A stretch of 64,000 nucleotides of DNA, from positions 6,399,682 through 6,463,681 of the forward strand of contig NC_087384.1 in NCBI RefSeq assembly GCF_963675165.1, given 5' to 3'. The stretch comes from Halichondria panicea (Eukaryota; Porifera; Demospongiae; Suberitida; Halichondriidae). Position numbers and translations under genes: made by a program. Of the stretch, positions 1-21,057 are shown in pieces. The notes under the pieces were generated by a model. That model had not been told where the DNA came from and ran no database searches. It worked only from the letters and a program-made list of their open reading frames with translations. Numbering within the stretch: the first letter of the stretch is position 1; the number at the start of each line of letters is the position of its first letter.

Positions 1-380
1 TAGGCCTAAGAGGTGGTTCTTTTGTTGTCTAAAGAGGTGGTTTGTACCAACCACCACCGACCAGTGTGAGCACATCCCCTGAATGCTATAGACATGAGAG
101 ACACACATCTGTAACACTAGGCCAGCTGTAACAGAGGTACATGAATAACATGAACAGTCTGTATACTTATACATGACTTTCAAATGTACTGTTATTAGCA
201 CACCTACATGGACATGTACATGTACACCATGTAGTTCTTTGTTATGGAAACTATTCTCTTTGTACACGTACTTACAGGAACCAAGGAAACTACACTGATA
301 AAAGATACCAGTTGTCGAGAAGGAAGCTTTCGACAATTTTTCACCAAAACAGCAATATTAATATTAATTATACAACATAC

Positions 381-6542
<6,162 letters not shown>

Positions 6543-7107
6543 TATCGTCTGTCCGTCCAATGAAATCTCACGATCGATGCAAACTTAAACACGTTCAAAT
6601 TGAAGTACGTACACTGACTACACCACTGTTGCTACGACACTTTCGTTATGTTTATTCAGTGGCTGTGAATATAAACTAGACACCAAGGGCAATGCTAGTT
6701 GACTTAATCCAACAGATCCAGCTGAAACAGGAGAACGTCTGTCACACAAGCACTAGCACTGCGTCAACTTATAAACTTGTTTAGCACGATGGTTGGGCTG
6801 CTTTTAGGATGTACATACGTGTGCAAAACATTAATTATATTCATGCGGTTTCCTAAGATTACTAAGAGTTCATCTCCGTATATTAATGATTCCATGTGGT
6901 TTAGTAAGATTACTAAAATACTTCCCGTATACTAAACACTAGTCATCACCCAATGAACTATGCACACACCATGTGTACGTGTATAAAGGTGCCAACAAAT
7001 TATTCATTACACGTGGATATTAATTAAAGTAAAATTATTATACAGCAATGAATTAATAATTAAAGCAATGTCCTGGATGCAACGCAGGGAAGGTGTCAAC
7101 TAAAAGG

Positions 7108-7943
<836 letters not shown>

Positions 7944-8356
7944 TCTCGTATACTTCTCTTATACAGTACACTTGTCTGTTAAACTATTATGGGGGAGGAA
8001 AATTTATAAATATAAATATGTAATACACAGAAGCAAAAATATTTGACTGAGAATGCTTTCTCCATTAAAATGATGGATGATGGGAAACTAACGTATCACT
8101 GATCTCTTCTACAAGCTAAGGATTACAAGCACTCACTTAGATTTAATTCTTTCTTGATCTTTTCTTGATGAGTGACCTTCTATGAACCCGGCCAGACCAG
8201 TTCCAACTGGATTTAAGCGCGCGATGGATCATAATTATTGCACATGCGCATCAAAGACAGTCGCCGCAATGCTATCGCGCTTATCAATTTTAAAATGTTA
8301 TTAAAGTTACTGTACACATGTGACAATACAATATTAACGCAGGTAGAGTCTAAGAT

Positions 8357-9243
<887 letters not shown>

Positions 9244-9712
9244 ATTATGCTAAGATTTCGGTTTGCTTGGATCTGTTTGCTGATTCTTTAGAGCTTGGTT
9301 TTAGCTGTAATGCATTAGTATTGTCCATTTATACTACTACTTTGAGAGCAGTTTGAGCTGCCCTTGTGTGCAGTTTGAGCTGCCCTTGTGTGCAGTTTGA
9401 GCTGCCCTTGTGTACAGTAGTGTAGTCATCATACTTCTGAAACCGGTTAAGACTGCAAGATTCATAGCATTACAAAACAGACTACGGCACATGCGCACTT
9501 GATTGTTCAATAATAAGACGCCCTGCTCTGGCTTAGAAGCTGGATGAAATTAATCGGCCTGGTCTCGAGGCTAGATGAAAACAGGAATGTGTTAGTTTTT
9601 CCGACGACCTTTACCCGTAATTCGATTGACTACAAACGAGACCCGCCCACTTCTGTGTGCAAGAGATCAAGAAAGGTCAGACAACACATTTAGTATCAAC
9701 CAAGAAAGCATC
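9244..9712. promoter_or_regulatory. Shared divergent upstream region (Ran copy 2 / talin-head-like gene)
   Basis: The start codons of two divergently transcribed genes are 469 bp apart, so this stretch must hold the 5' ends and probably both promoters. It contains three perfect or near-perfect copies of a 22-bp unit (GCAGTTTGAGCTGCCCTTGT..) at 9348-9413, and no long open frame. No TATA box stands out. The promoter role is inferred from position only. Confidence 0.5.
9348..9413. repeat. Three tandem copies of a 22-bp unit
   Basis: The unit GCAGTTTGAGCTGCCCTTGT (plus GT) occurs at 9348-9369, 9370-9391 and 9392-9413, inside the region between the divergent Ran-2 and talin-like genes. Confidence 0.9.
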
Positions 9713-12700
9713 ATGAGCGTCTCTATTTTCGTCTCCTACGAGCCTGATGGCAGCCCTTCCCTTCCAGACAAAGACAGAAGACCGATTAATCTCATGGTGA
9801 GCTAGTAATCTGGATATGGATACAGTGTACTTTATATATTTGCAATAGTGTGAGTGTATACATTAACTTTATAGAGGGGTGGGTTTTATATAATTATCTT
9901 GGAGACAGCAGTACTTGCAGTTCCTAACAATTTCCTAACAATTACTTACACTCTTATCGAAATCTTTTTTTTGTAAGACTTAGTCTAAAAATGCTCATAG
10001 CTGATCAAGTATATACTTCCTCACTTTATCATATAAAGAAATACTAATACTAGTAGGTATGCAGTAGCTGAGCTGAACACAATCCATGATGCTATAAATC
10101 CCAACCATGAAATGTCTAATGTGCAATCTTTTTTCCGTTTGCATTTTTTTAATCTACACTTTTGCTAGCTAGCTAAATTCACAGCCAGGGCACTCTCTGT
10201 GTAACCTGATCCGAGTCCAGGCGTTGTATCACTACTCACATTCATGGAGGTCTAGTTGCAAGTGCACAATAAGATAGCTCAGCTTGCATTATGTTAGTGG
10301 CTTGCAGAGTCAGGTGATGCATTGTGAAGGTCCACATCGTGTTGCATGTTTATCCTTGCAATTGTATATACATGCAACTGTGAAAGCTTTACTGTGAAAC
10401 TGTCAGTGTAACAGTTTCTGGGGGGATGTTAGCCATTGGCATATTGCTACCACCAAGTGGCTTCTCCCATGCAGCTGGTGGCCTGGTAATTTGTATTTGC
10501 AAGGTTAAACCTATGGCTGTTAGTGTAAGGTTGAACCTATTAGCCTTATAGGACTACTTTGATAGTTCAGTCTTCAATGGTAGTGCTAAGTGAATGTTGT
10601 TTCCTTTGATCTCACTATTAAATTAACACATCTCTCACTTGCACAGAGAGTTTCAATTTACAGTGGCCCTCAGTACGTAATAAAAATGATTGTATCATCT
10701 GGTTTTGTGTGCTACAGGTGTCACGGTTACAGCGAGGAGAGGATGTGTTACTGAGGGTGTATGAACAGACCAAGGGAGAGCTGAGACAACCACACACCGA
10801 ATATGGACTATTCTGGCCAGAGCAGAAGGTCAGTTTACTGGAAGGCAAGGTTGATCTGCTATATTGTTAAGGTAGCTTGAAATGGCCTTGGATCTAGTAC
10901 TACAGCCTTGGATCTAGTACTACAGCCTTTAGGGCAAGGTTGATCTTATTAGACAGTGAATGTTGTACAAACATGTTTGTAGAAGTCTACTAGGTTAGTG
11001 AGGCCACCTGCCTCAATTGAGTTAGATGTCAGTAAAACTACAGGTGGTATTTGTGGATAGACCACATGACTTGTGTACACATGTGCAGGGCTTGCATTAA
11101 ATCCAGGTGCATAATTTTGAGAAGAGAGCATTCATTCCTTGTAACCGGCTGTATGTATAATATTATAGTTGTATCAATTTTGGAAGTCACCAATAATTAT
11201 GAATTAACTCTGTTCGTCCTTCGTCACAGACGTGGATTCTTTCTAACTGTCTACTAGGCCACGTCCAAATCTTCTCGGGGGCTAAGCTCATCCTGAGGCC
11301 AAAGAAAAGGCAGCTGAGAATAAGGTATGAAAGAAATAAGATAAAATATTGATAGTCCAGTGGAAACAAATTTCTTAGTAGGATAGAGATTAGGATGAGA
11401 ACAATGGTTGAATTTGTATATCCCTTGGGTCACAGCAATCGTGTCAACATGTTAATGGTTTAGTTCCTACGGTGATGTGGCACCCTCAGCAATCTCTCCC
11501 AGTGATCTATAGCTAGAGCAATTAAATAAATGCCTGTACTACACGATGTGACTTGGCATTGAGTCAGACCAGTGAGTGCTGAGTGTACTGTAGTCTTGCT
11601 TATGAAACTGTTGTTGCCTAGGTGATGCTTTCGGAGGTGTGTTATTGTGTTTACCGGCTTCAACACGCCCAATCAGATTCACGCTTGATCAATTGATAAT
11701 GTATTTTAAAAACACTATAATTATGGTAGCCGTGATTATGAATACGAGTTAATTGATATAAGACACTGTGAATATATGTGCAGTACATTGCAGCTTGTGT
11801 GGCCATGCTGACATGTGCAGCTGTGTCGTAAAATTAGGCAATCCGTTCATTTTCCTGTCTAACCAGAAAATTAAAGTTATTTTACAAAATTAATATTTGC
11901 TAGGCGATAATCTGACATTGATCTCCACCCTTCCTTCAGGTTTCTGGACGGATCCTCCAAGACTATTGCAGTGGACGAAACTAAAGTGGTGGGTTCAATG
12001 TCGCGTATGTGCGTATGATTGACCTCTGACCTCCTTCAAACACTTTCTGAATACGTAGTATATGTGTCCCTTGTATAAAATATATTAGATGATAGCTATA
12101 AATAATACCGTAAAGAAGGTCCTTTATATCATTTTTTAGCTACAGAGGTTGCTGTGGGCCGGCCTATGTGTTACTGTTAGTAAGAGATCATGACCACGTC
12201 CACTGGCCTCCCTCAATTAACTTTATATCCCTCAGAGGCTCTTTTGCATGAAGATAGGTTTTAGGTAGTAGTACCTAAAGAAATAATTACGGTTTTATAC
12301 TAGAGAGTTTGCTATGTGTATATAGAGGAGTGTCCACCCTAAGTAGAACAGAGACTGTTAAGACATGTTTTGCACTGAGTGTTTCTTTGATTACAGGTGA
12401 AGGAGTTGGTCGTGGACCTGTGCTCACAGCTGGGACTGTCACAGCCAGTAAGTACAGTAACTGCATGTAATGCCATCATTTAATGGCTGACACTGCACGT
12501 ACAGGAGGAGTTGTCTCTGGTGGTGTCTGGTGACTACGCTGTGCAGAAACAGTGAGTGTAATGACATCATCTCTCTCTTGTTGTCATGGTAACATGCCCT
12601 CCCTCCCTCCAGCCACCCAGCTAAGATGTCAGTGAAGAGAGTTGGATCTGCATGTGAGTGTTATATACATACATGCACTTACTGTAAAGCCGTGGCAGCT

Positions 12701-15700
12701 CTTGATCTCTGTTTGGTTCGATTGTATATAGCTCAGTTGTTTAACCCCTTCTCTCCCACTGTAGCTCCGCTGACATAACCTGTTTTAACCCCTTCTTTTC
12801 TACCATTAGTATAACCTGTTTAACCCCTTCTCTCCCACTGTAGCTCCGCTGACATAACCTGTTTTAACCCCTTCTTTTCTACCATTAGTATAACCTGTTT
12901 AACCCCTTCTCTCCCACTGTAGCTCCGCTGACATAACCTGTTTTAACCCCTTCTTTTCTACCATTAGTATAACCTGTTTAACCCCTTCTCTCCCACTGTA
13001 GCTCCGCTGACATAACCTGTTTAACCCCTTCTTTTCTACCATTAGTATAACCTGTTTAACCCCTTCTCTCCCACTGTAGCTCCGGTGAGTGCGCACAAGA
13101 TGCTCCTCACTTCCAAGAGAGACTCTAAGAGTGCTGGCTCTATCAAAGACTTCATCTCCAAGGACACGCCCCCACCACTCTCCCCTAGCTCTCGGAGGAA
13201 GGTGAGATCATGTGACTGTCATGTGACTGTCATATGATACTATGTACACTGCAGCAAAGACCCGGCAGTGCCAAGAAACCTCAATATTCCACCTGGACAG
13301 TGAAAAGAACCAAAAAGTCAGTTATCAGCTAACTCTTCTAATGTACGTATATAATAATAATATTCAGCACTTTTTTTACGTACCGTATAGCGCGAAATTT
13401 TCGAGGGGCTTAATTTTCGCGCATTTCGTGGGTTAGAATTCTACACAAAAATTAGTCCACGAAAATTGAATTACCTGCTATAACATGCATAGATTTAAAG
13501 GCATAGCTTCCGGTAAGCAGTCATTCCACGAACATTGTACAACGAAATAGCTTTTAGAGGCTAATCCACGAAATATAAGTGCCTCGAAAATTTCGCGCCA
13601 TACGGTATCTCTAGTGCAAAATGGCTGATCTAAGCACACCATATTTTAGCACTACCAAACAGCTACTAAAAATGCATATTTTAGCTTTGAAATCGGACGT
13701 TCTTTAATACAAGTTATGGACAATCAATTTCTTCCTTGCAGACAAATCTCCAAGAAGCACCAGATACGCCTGGACACCCCGTGGTTGGACCCTAACAAGA
13801 CGCTGGCAGAGCAAGAGGTGACCGTGACTGACGAGCTCATACTCATGTACAGGTTCTATTACAACCTGGATCTGAAACGGTGGGTAAACTTGTTGAGTGT
13901 GTACAGTATTACCTGAGCAGGCAAATAATATACCGTATAGCGGGTAATTTTTGTTGGTGTAAATTTTCTGTATAAACTGCCCAATTAATATTCGTACAGC
14001 TCACAGGATAGTTACGTTGATCGTATTGCGGTAGAATAATTTCGTAGTTTTAATTTTCGTATGATGCTCTACAAATATACGAAAATTTACACCATACGAA
14101 AATAACCCGCTATATGGTATCGGCCTCCTATGGAGTGATTTACTGGCTCAAGTTATGACCATTCAAAGTAATTTACAGGTTATAATAAAATATAACTAAT
14201 TTCTTTCCGTGTAGTGGCTCACTCAATGTGGACATGCTCTTCAAACAAGCAAGGTGGGTGTGGCAATAAGACAGTGGGTGTGGCAATAGACGCAGTGGGT
14301 GTGGCAATAAGACAGTGGGTGTGGCAATAGACGCAGTGGGTGTGACAATAAGACAGTGGGTGTGGCAATAAGACAGTGGGTGTGGCAATAGACGCAGTGG
14401 GTGTGGCAATAAGACAGTGGGTGTGGCAATAAGACAGTGGGTGTGGCCATAAGACAGTGGGTGTGGCAATAAGACAGTGTGGGTGTGGCAATAGACGCAG
14501 TAGCTCCCTATTCAAAGTTAACTAACTAATGGATGCTTTTGGTTGGACAATGTGAACTCAAGACATTAATTTTGTCCGAGTGTCCTTTCTCGATCGAAAT
14601 TTCCATTTTTAGTGTAAAAATTACTCCATCTCCGTTCCCCATTCCAGGGCCACGTATCTTGCTGGGGAGCTACTCTGTTCTCCCAATGACATGGTTCGTC
14701 TCTCCGCCATCCTCTGTCAGATCACCAAGGGCAACTACTCATCAAACAAGTACGTATATGTATACGTAGCAGTCTCACAATATACACGAGTGCATTTTCA
14801 GCATCCCAGTTTTTAATAATTATGCAGTGAATTGTATACTTGTAAACAGCCCACAGCCATATACGTATGAGCAGTAGATTGTGACATCTAGTGTAGCATC
14901 TTCAAACAGCCATAACTTTTGTTCTGGTGATCCAATTTAAAGCGATTTTCCGAAAGTTTGAAGGAACTTGCACATGACCAAATTTCTTGTTTTTGGTACA
15001 TCTGAACTCCTTTTAAGCTTGAATTAGAAAACTACAAAATCATTAAAATTGAATCACTAGAACTTATGTTAAAACTGTCCTTTGGGGCTTACCTTTAGTG
15101 TAGATTTCTACTTGTGTTCTGCTGTCTCTTCTGTGTTACTATAGTTACTGCTGTCATCTATACATGCATCTCTCACACTGTAGATACTCTCCTGACTCCC
15201 TCACTTCTCTTAAGAACATTATAGCTCCCCCGAAGTGCAAGATAAAGACTATTGCCAAGAAGATCACAGCCGAGCACACGTCCTTGGAGGGGCTCTCGAG
15301 TCAGGATGCTAAGTGTTGGTTTGTGAAACTCTGGTCCTCACTGGAACTATTTGGAATGGAGTTTCTCTCTTGCACAAATACTGACACCAAGGACAAGGGA
15401 CTCATTGGTATCTCAAAGGACAAGGTGAGGGTGCTGTAGTCTTGCGGTACTAAGATGGTCAGATCCCCTTTTCACTAACATGTGATACGTTGCAAAATAA
15501 ATGCTAAATGTACACTTAAGATAAGCTACACTACCTAGCGTGTTTTTCTCCTAGAGCTAGCAACATTACGTATTGTATCCTCAAGCAATCTATAGTTACA
15601 TGGAACTATACTAGCTAGCTTAAGTTCCCTGCTCAACATGCACACTCAATTAAGTCTCTTGGTATATATAGTAGCCTTCTTTAATTGTTGCTGGGGCAGC

Positions 15701-18024
15701 TATCGTTTTAAAGCTACGTATCTCACCTTACCTTGTTCTCTTTGTTAGATACTGTTTCTGTATCACAAGAAAAGGAAGAACATCTCGTGGGATGCTGACA
15801 ACCTCTCTCATTGGAGACATGTAAGCCACACCTACCTAGCGTACATTAGGGCTCGTATTACCCCACCCCTAATACAGGACTCTACCAAGGACAGTGTTTC
15901 TCTGACCCTCACTAACGATGGTAGCAGTGAGGTGCTCAACCTTTCTCTACCGGAGTACTCCGGGGTGCTGGTCGACTGTCTCGAAGGTGAGGCCCGGCCA
16001 TCACTATATGCTGCAGTCAGATAATAATTGAGGCCCTGTCATGTCATGTGTTAAAGGGCCGGGTTGTTTTAAAGCTAAAGCTTAGACTAGTTAGCTTTCA
16101 AGATGCCCAAGGTATTATGTAAAATTATGTTAGCTTGAGGAACTCTATAATGTGTGCTGTAAAGCTTAGGCTACAAGTAGAATCTCTCTCTGTACTTGAA
16201 ATGAATACTCTGTCTCGATCTCTCTCATGTTAGCGAGGATTTCTAGCAGTAAACATTTCTCTGAATAGTGGCCGTACTTGAAATGAATCTCTCTCATACA
16301 CACCCACACACACCCACACACTCACACACACACACCCACCCATACACACACACCCACACACACACACGCACACACACACACACAGGCCATCGAGACCTTA
16401 GTGACTCGTACCCGGATCTCGGCATAATTAGCATGGGCTACCAGTTTGACAAAGAGTTGGAGGCAGCCATTAGCGACTTTGCCACTCAGACGAAGATGGA
16501 CGCCAAGATAAGACGAGCCATCAACAGCCTTACATACGAGGACGTGTACTGGGCAAGCAAGATTGAAAACCCTCTGGTGAGAATTAACTATTATTTTATA
16601 TGTTCTGCTATATATTGTGCATGTTGACAGCGTCCTATCACATACTTGTAGTACGTACATCTTGCATGATCAGATTACCACTACAATTTATTATTATATA
16701 GCGTGTAATTTTCGAGAGCCAAAAATGTTGTGTTTCGCTAAGAACACCTTTGTTAGTAATATTGAATATCCAAACATTTCTGTAATTGAAAATTTGTTCA
16801 TGACTACCTGCCACGTTATACATGTATATGGTGTAATGGTATTATGGTATAATGGTATATTTATTTACAATGAATGGCCTGGTATTTTGTCAAAAAAAAT
16901 CAGGCCCAAAATAGACTTTTGATTTTTAAGATACTATCTTAACGTGCTCATTGTATGCTCTCAAAAATCATAAAATTAACGTTATTGGACCAACGGAACT
17001 AAAGTTGTGGCCGTTTAAAGATGCTTCATTTTAACGCTGATAATTAATATAGACTTGTGTTTTATCAACGGCCGTGTGTACATAACTTGGCTAATTGTCC
17101 ACAGCTGTCAGAAGAGGAGTTGTCTCAGCTGCAGTCCTCGTCCTGGGAGAACCCAGCCTTTGGGAACATGGATCAACTCATGGAGGAAAGGTGAGCTAGC
17201 TCCTCAAGAGCCTCTGCATGCAGCTGTTACCTGTCTCTGCTTGCATTTAAAGAGTTAATGAGTAAGGACAAAACAAAGTACAAATATAAAGGTAGCCAGC
17301 CCTGTACATGTGTACACAGGGCACAGTATTAGGTGTGATTGTTGGCATGTACAAACTCAATCTATGAATACTAACTAAAACATTTAAGCTGTAAGTGCAA
17401 CTCACATTGGATGAATGTTATGGTGTATTGTGGAGGAGAAGGACGGGGCCTCTTTTGTACTATATATACAGTAGAAATCTATTCCATAATTGCATGTACT
17501 AGCTGGCAGTATTCACTAGCTACAATAATCTTTTCATTTTTTCTTACAGATTCCAATTTCTGGATTTCGACGAAGGCACTGAAGAGACTGAAGATAACAA
17601 GCTGCACACCCTTCAACTGCCCACCCCCTCCACTCCAGACTCCTCCCCTAGCCACACCCCCAGCCCCACGTTACGAACACATCACACCGCCCACAGCACA
17701 CACTCTAACCCTAGCCCTCTCATCAAGAGCAGACACACACCCGATCTTTCCCCTAAGGCTAATGGAAGACTAAAACGAGCTTCACTACAAGAAGGACTAT
17801 GTAATGGAGTCCAAGACACCTCGAAATTAAATATGTTTCGAAAATTGAGCGGCCACAGCAGAAGTGGGAGCAACGGTGCAAGCGGAAGTGATGGGAGCTC
17901 TGCGAGTATCCATAGCGATGGGGACAATGGAGTGGCTTCGGCTATACTGAGCGGGAAGAATAGGAGAGACCATGTTGGCTTAACTGACTTTAAAGCAAAG
18001 AGACCAGCTAGTTTTGCTCTGTGA
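9713..18024 (+). CDS. Talin-head-like FERM protein lacking the talin rod
   Basis: Eighteen exons: 9713-9796, 10718-10828, 11230-11324, 11940-11988, 12397-12447, 12505-12551, 12613-12653, 13080-13201, 13255-13316, 13742-13879, 14215-14253, 14648-14749, 15184-15424, 15749-15820, 15878-15986, 16386-16576, 17105-17190, 17550-18024; 704 residues. F0 (about 1-90) ends RPKKRQLRIRFLDGSSKTI, close to the talin F0-F1 junction. F1 (92-265) has a long basic/Ser-rich insert (150-228) where talin has its shorter F1 loop, then LDTPWLDPNKTLAEQ, as in talin. F2 (266-395) follows with no PH insertion, which argues against kindlin. F3 (about 396-455) keeps a Trp in SHWRH where talin F3 has its integrin-contacting Trp. 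Then comes a short unrecognised segment (460-545, FGNMDQLMEER) and a Ser/Pro/Thr-rich tail ending at a clean TGA. No helical-bundle rod follows. Start: first in-frame ATG, at 9713. An integrin-binding or competing role is inference. Confidence 0.85.
12739..13083 (+). repeat. Tandem repeat (about 77 bp, ~4.5 copies) that copies a 3' splice site
   Basis: Each unit contains ..AACCCCTTCTCTCCCACTGTAG followed by CTCCGCTGACATAACC. The last, slightly different copy is the genuine acceptor of the exon at 13080 (CTCCGGTGAGTGCG). The earlier copies therefore carry good-looking decoy polypyrimidine tracts and AG sites. They lack an open exon after the AG. Confidence 0.9.
13381..13607. mobile_element. 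MITE family 1 (TACCGTATAG ends)
   Basis: A 227-bp element whose ends are inverted: it starts TACCGTATAGCGCGAAATTT and ends with the near-complement TTTCGCGCCATACGGTA. There is no coding capacity. TA at both tips is compatible with a Tc1/mariner-type target site (inference). Confidence 0.8.
13634..13725. repeat. Dispersed repeat, copy 2
   Basis: Same sequence as 3489-3577 (TAGCACTACCAAACAGCTAC, ACAAGTTATGGACAATC), here in the intron before exon 10 of the talin-like gene. Confidence 0.75.
13931..14119. mobile_element. MITE family 1, second copy
   Basis: A 189-bp element that begins TACCGTATAGCGGGTAATTT and ends AATAACCCGCTATATGGTA. The inner parts also pair (GTAAATTTTC with GAAAATTTAC). It lies about 320 bp downstream of another copy, in the next intron of the talin-like gene. 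Confidence 0.8.
14254..14502 (+). repeat. Minisatellite, 20/21-bp units, in a talin-like gene intron
   Basis: Alternating units GTGGGTGTGGCAATAAGACA and GTGGGTGTGGCAATAGACGC(A) run for about 250 bp directly after the donor site at 14254. Frames open across it on the minus strand are repeat artefacts. Confidence 0.92.
16930..17048 (-). repeat. Dispersed repeat with GAACGGCCATAA core
   Basis: It contains TTAACGTTATTGGACCAACG and GTGGCCGTTTAAA. Related sequences in opposite orientation occur at 42808-42905 (AATTTGAACGGCCATGAATT, GGTCCAATAACGTTTATT) and 62528-62635 (AATTTGAACGGCCATAACTT). Noncoding. Confidence 0.65.
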
Positions 18025-20962
18025 ATGTATATATATAAATTATATATACTTTTTGTTACATATTGTAAGTGCACTCAAATGTACAAAATACCACTTAACC
18101 TCACTTTCAAGCCGCGACTTACTTGCAGCTAGACTAGCATTCCACAGCATCAATATTACAAGAATGCATGACTGTAATCCAGCCAGCCTGTGGATATTTA
18201 ATGGCTAGTCGTGGGACGGACCCTCAGCTAGTATCTCGGAGCTAGAGCTTGAACACTTGAAGCGAGGCATTGTATCAGAAGTCAGCCAGTAACAGTGCAG
18301 TGGATACTATTATTTTGGTGAGGCTTTGTTTTGCTAGTGCTATGAATAATTTAACATTGTTGTATCTATGCAAATCGATCATTGATAAATAAATCCTTCC
18401 GTTTTGAAATATGCAATTGCAATAGCTAACTCGCGATCGGTAAACGAAGAGGTTTCGAAGATACTATCCAGGCCATAGGCCCTGTCCATATAGATCTAGC
18501 GTAAGCCGGCCAACTATGCACGCGTGCTTTTGTGAGCTCATGGAGCATCTCTGTGTATCTGTAGAGCCTCCCCCCCCCCCCCCACACACACACAATGTCA
18601 TACAATACTATAATCTGTCTAGACAAATCAACTCATTCAATGCAAAAAAGTGCATACTTGCTTTTCTTAATTGATCACAATTTATATCCCACAATTGTAT
18701 AGAAACTGATATCTAGTAGCCTTATGAAGTCTGCAATATACTTATCGCAGCACTGAATGCCATTAATGGCTTGTTAGGGTGGTAGGGTTGCTCAATAAAA
18801 TGGAGGTCCTTGTATTGACAAGTTGCATGGTAATTGACACTACTGCATTACATGAAGTACAGCTCACCAATATGCATACCTCGAATACCTCGCGGTTGAT
18901 AAGCATGACATCTATTATACACCATACAAACACAGCACTGGATAACTGCAGTCCAATTGTCCTGCGAATGCACTGCCCACGGCCACAGGGCCTGTAATGA
19001 TAATTAAAATATGCGTTTTTTTGCTTGTAGCTTGAGTGGAATATACATTAAATTTGCTTGTAGTGTGAGCAAGCCTGGTAATTGTACAAATGTTAATTTT
19101 TGCTTGTAGCTTGAGCCCACTGTTTGATAAATGGAATGTACATCTGCCTTGTAGTACTGATTGCTACATATATGCCCCTGGCTAAGTGATCTTGTAGCCT
19201 CCCTGTTGCCTGTATGATAGCAACATCTTGTTAATTACTGTTGTTGACATAGGAACAAGGATATGCCAAGCATGCAATGTGTTCTTGTTCTCCGAAAGAC
19301 TTCTCAAATACTTAACCGCAAATATTTTGTTAACATGTGTGTGTGTTAACGTGGTGAACTAGTGTTGTCATTCCTGTGGTGGAGGAGCTGGGTTAGTTCT
19401 GTACCATCTCCTGGAATCCATTTAGTCTAGTTCCATTTTATGGCTATATAGGAATGAGCTGAGAATGCAAATAATTATTAGTATTTTGTAGTATAATCGT
19501 CGTCCTATAGCTAACTTTTAGTTGATACAGTCAATTTTCTGTTTTTCCGTCGGACTAAAGCTACATCACGTCCTAACCCAAAATTGTCACTGTTATAAAA
19601 CATTATATTAGTGATTGAGATTAATGAGCAATTAATACTATATAATGAGGTGATGCTATCTCGCCTTAATTGTTAAATTGTTTTCCAAACATAGTCCTAA
19701 ACTTGTTGAAATGTTTGACAACACAGACTGTCTTTCGTCCGCGATAGCTTATAAACCGACTCCCCTGGACACGGATTGTTTGAATGACAAAAATCCATGC
19801 AGTTAAAAAAAACCGGTTGTTTGTTTTGTGTGTTTTGTGTACATTGCTGGGAGCTGCCCACAACCTGTCCTACACATTCATAGCGTATCCTAAATAGATC
19901 TCTTTACTGATCTTGATATCGGATGTGGTATGTGTTGTGTGGTGTGTATATAGGATAAGCCGGAATGATATTCTATATACGTATATACTGTTATAGCACT
20001 AGCTGTACTTTGAACCTCCCAGTATAGCGGCGGCAGCGCTCAATGTATATGATATTATTATGCTAGTAACAAATGGTGATGCTTTCGATCAGTACGATAT
20101 TATGAGTAGTATGACTGTACTAGCGTAATCCGTGTACACAGGTACAGAATTATCATGTCCATGGAAACGGTCGTTGACGTACATTTGTCTCAGTTCCTTG
20201 TTGATGACCTGCCCCCCTCCCACTAATTGGTCCAATCAAACGCCATTCCAATATGCCTGGTGTCATCACGATCTCTAACTATTACAATTTTTAATTCCCT
20301 GAAATCTACTCGTTTCCCACAAGTATAATCAAATTTAATTACTTGACGCTCTTCTCTGCCATGCCCCTCAGTTTACAGAATTTGCTTCATTTATTTGTAT
20401 GCTATGCCCTCACTGTTATCACCTGCACAACTTTATGTATATAGCGCTAATTATACGTACATGAAATACACAAAAAGTTAATGTGCAAAAGTCAGTCATG
20501 CTTTGTACTAGCCTCAGTCCCAGGCCGATTTTTCTTTGAAGTTGGCGACCTAGCGTTGTTTTAGAGACAACGAGGCTGGGAACGAGGATAGCTTTGTACT
20601 GTCTATCTATGGTTATAGATAAAGCTACGTAGCTAGAGTATGGATCGAGTTGTTGTATGCTAGCTAGCTTATACTCCACTACATGTGCAAAGTGGACCAT
20701 CTCTGAGATACAATGTAGTAGGTGTGTGAAATGTTGTCCCAAAAACTAAATTTCTGGGCAGCAGCCGAAAATAGTTGCCAAAACGCCTCCTTTTGTGAAA
20801 AACACAAGGCTGTATTGTAGCCTTGGGTATTGTACATATAGCCTTTGTTTTGGTCAGAACCGATAGATTTTGTGATTTAAACCACACCACTTGTGATCAT
20901 AATACCTCCCCTTAGAGCTGCTGACTGCATGACTCAGTTTTGACACATCACCTGTACCCAAC

Positions 20963-21057
20963 ATGAGATTATCAGTGTTCCTAGTGTCAGGTCTATGAGA
21001 TTATCAGTGTTCCTAGTGTCAGGTCTATGAGATTATCAGTGTTCCTAGTGTCAGGTG
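20963..21057. repeat. Three tandem copies of a 32-bp unit
   Basis: The unit starts ATGAGATTATCAGTGTTCCT and ends AGTGTCAGGTCT. Copies begin at 20963, 20995 and 21027. Confidence 0.9.

Noticed and set aside
12739-13083. CRISPR-like or promoter array
   Set aside because: A contiguous tandem repeat of intron sequence containing a copied splice acceptor; no spacers.
13080-13916. Joining talin-like exon 13080-13201 directly to 13742
   Set aside because: Gives a frame that stops at once. The extra exon 13255-13316 restores the phase.
14173-14515. Minus-strand frames with HPLSYCHTHC repeats
   Set aside because: Minisatellite in an intron of the talin-like gene; open in several frames and no homology.
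9713-18024. Kindlin or FRMD identity for the FERM gene
   Set aside because: No PH domain within F2, and F0/F1 blocks match talin better.
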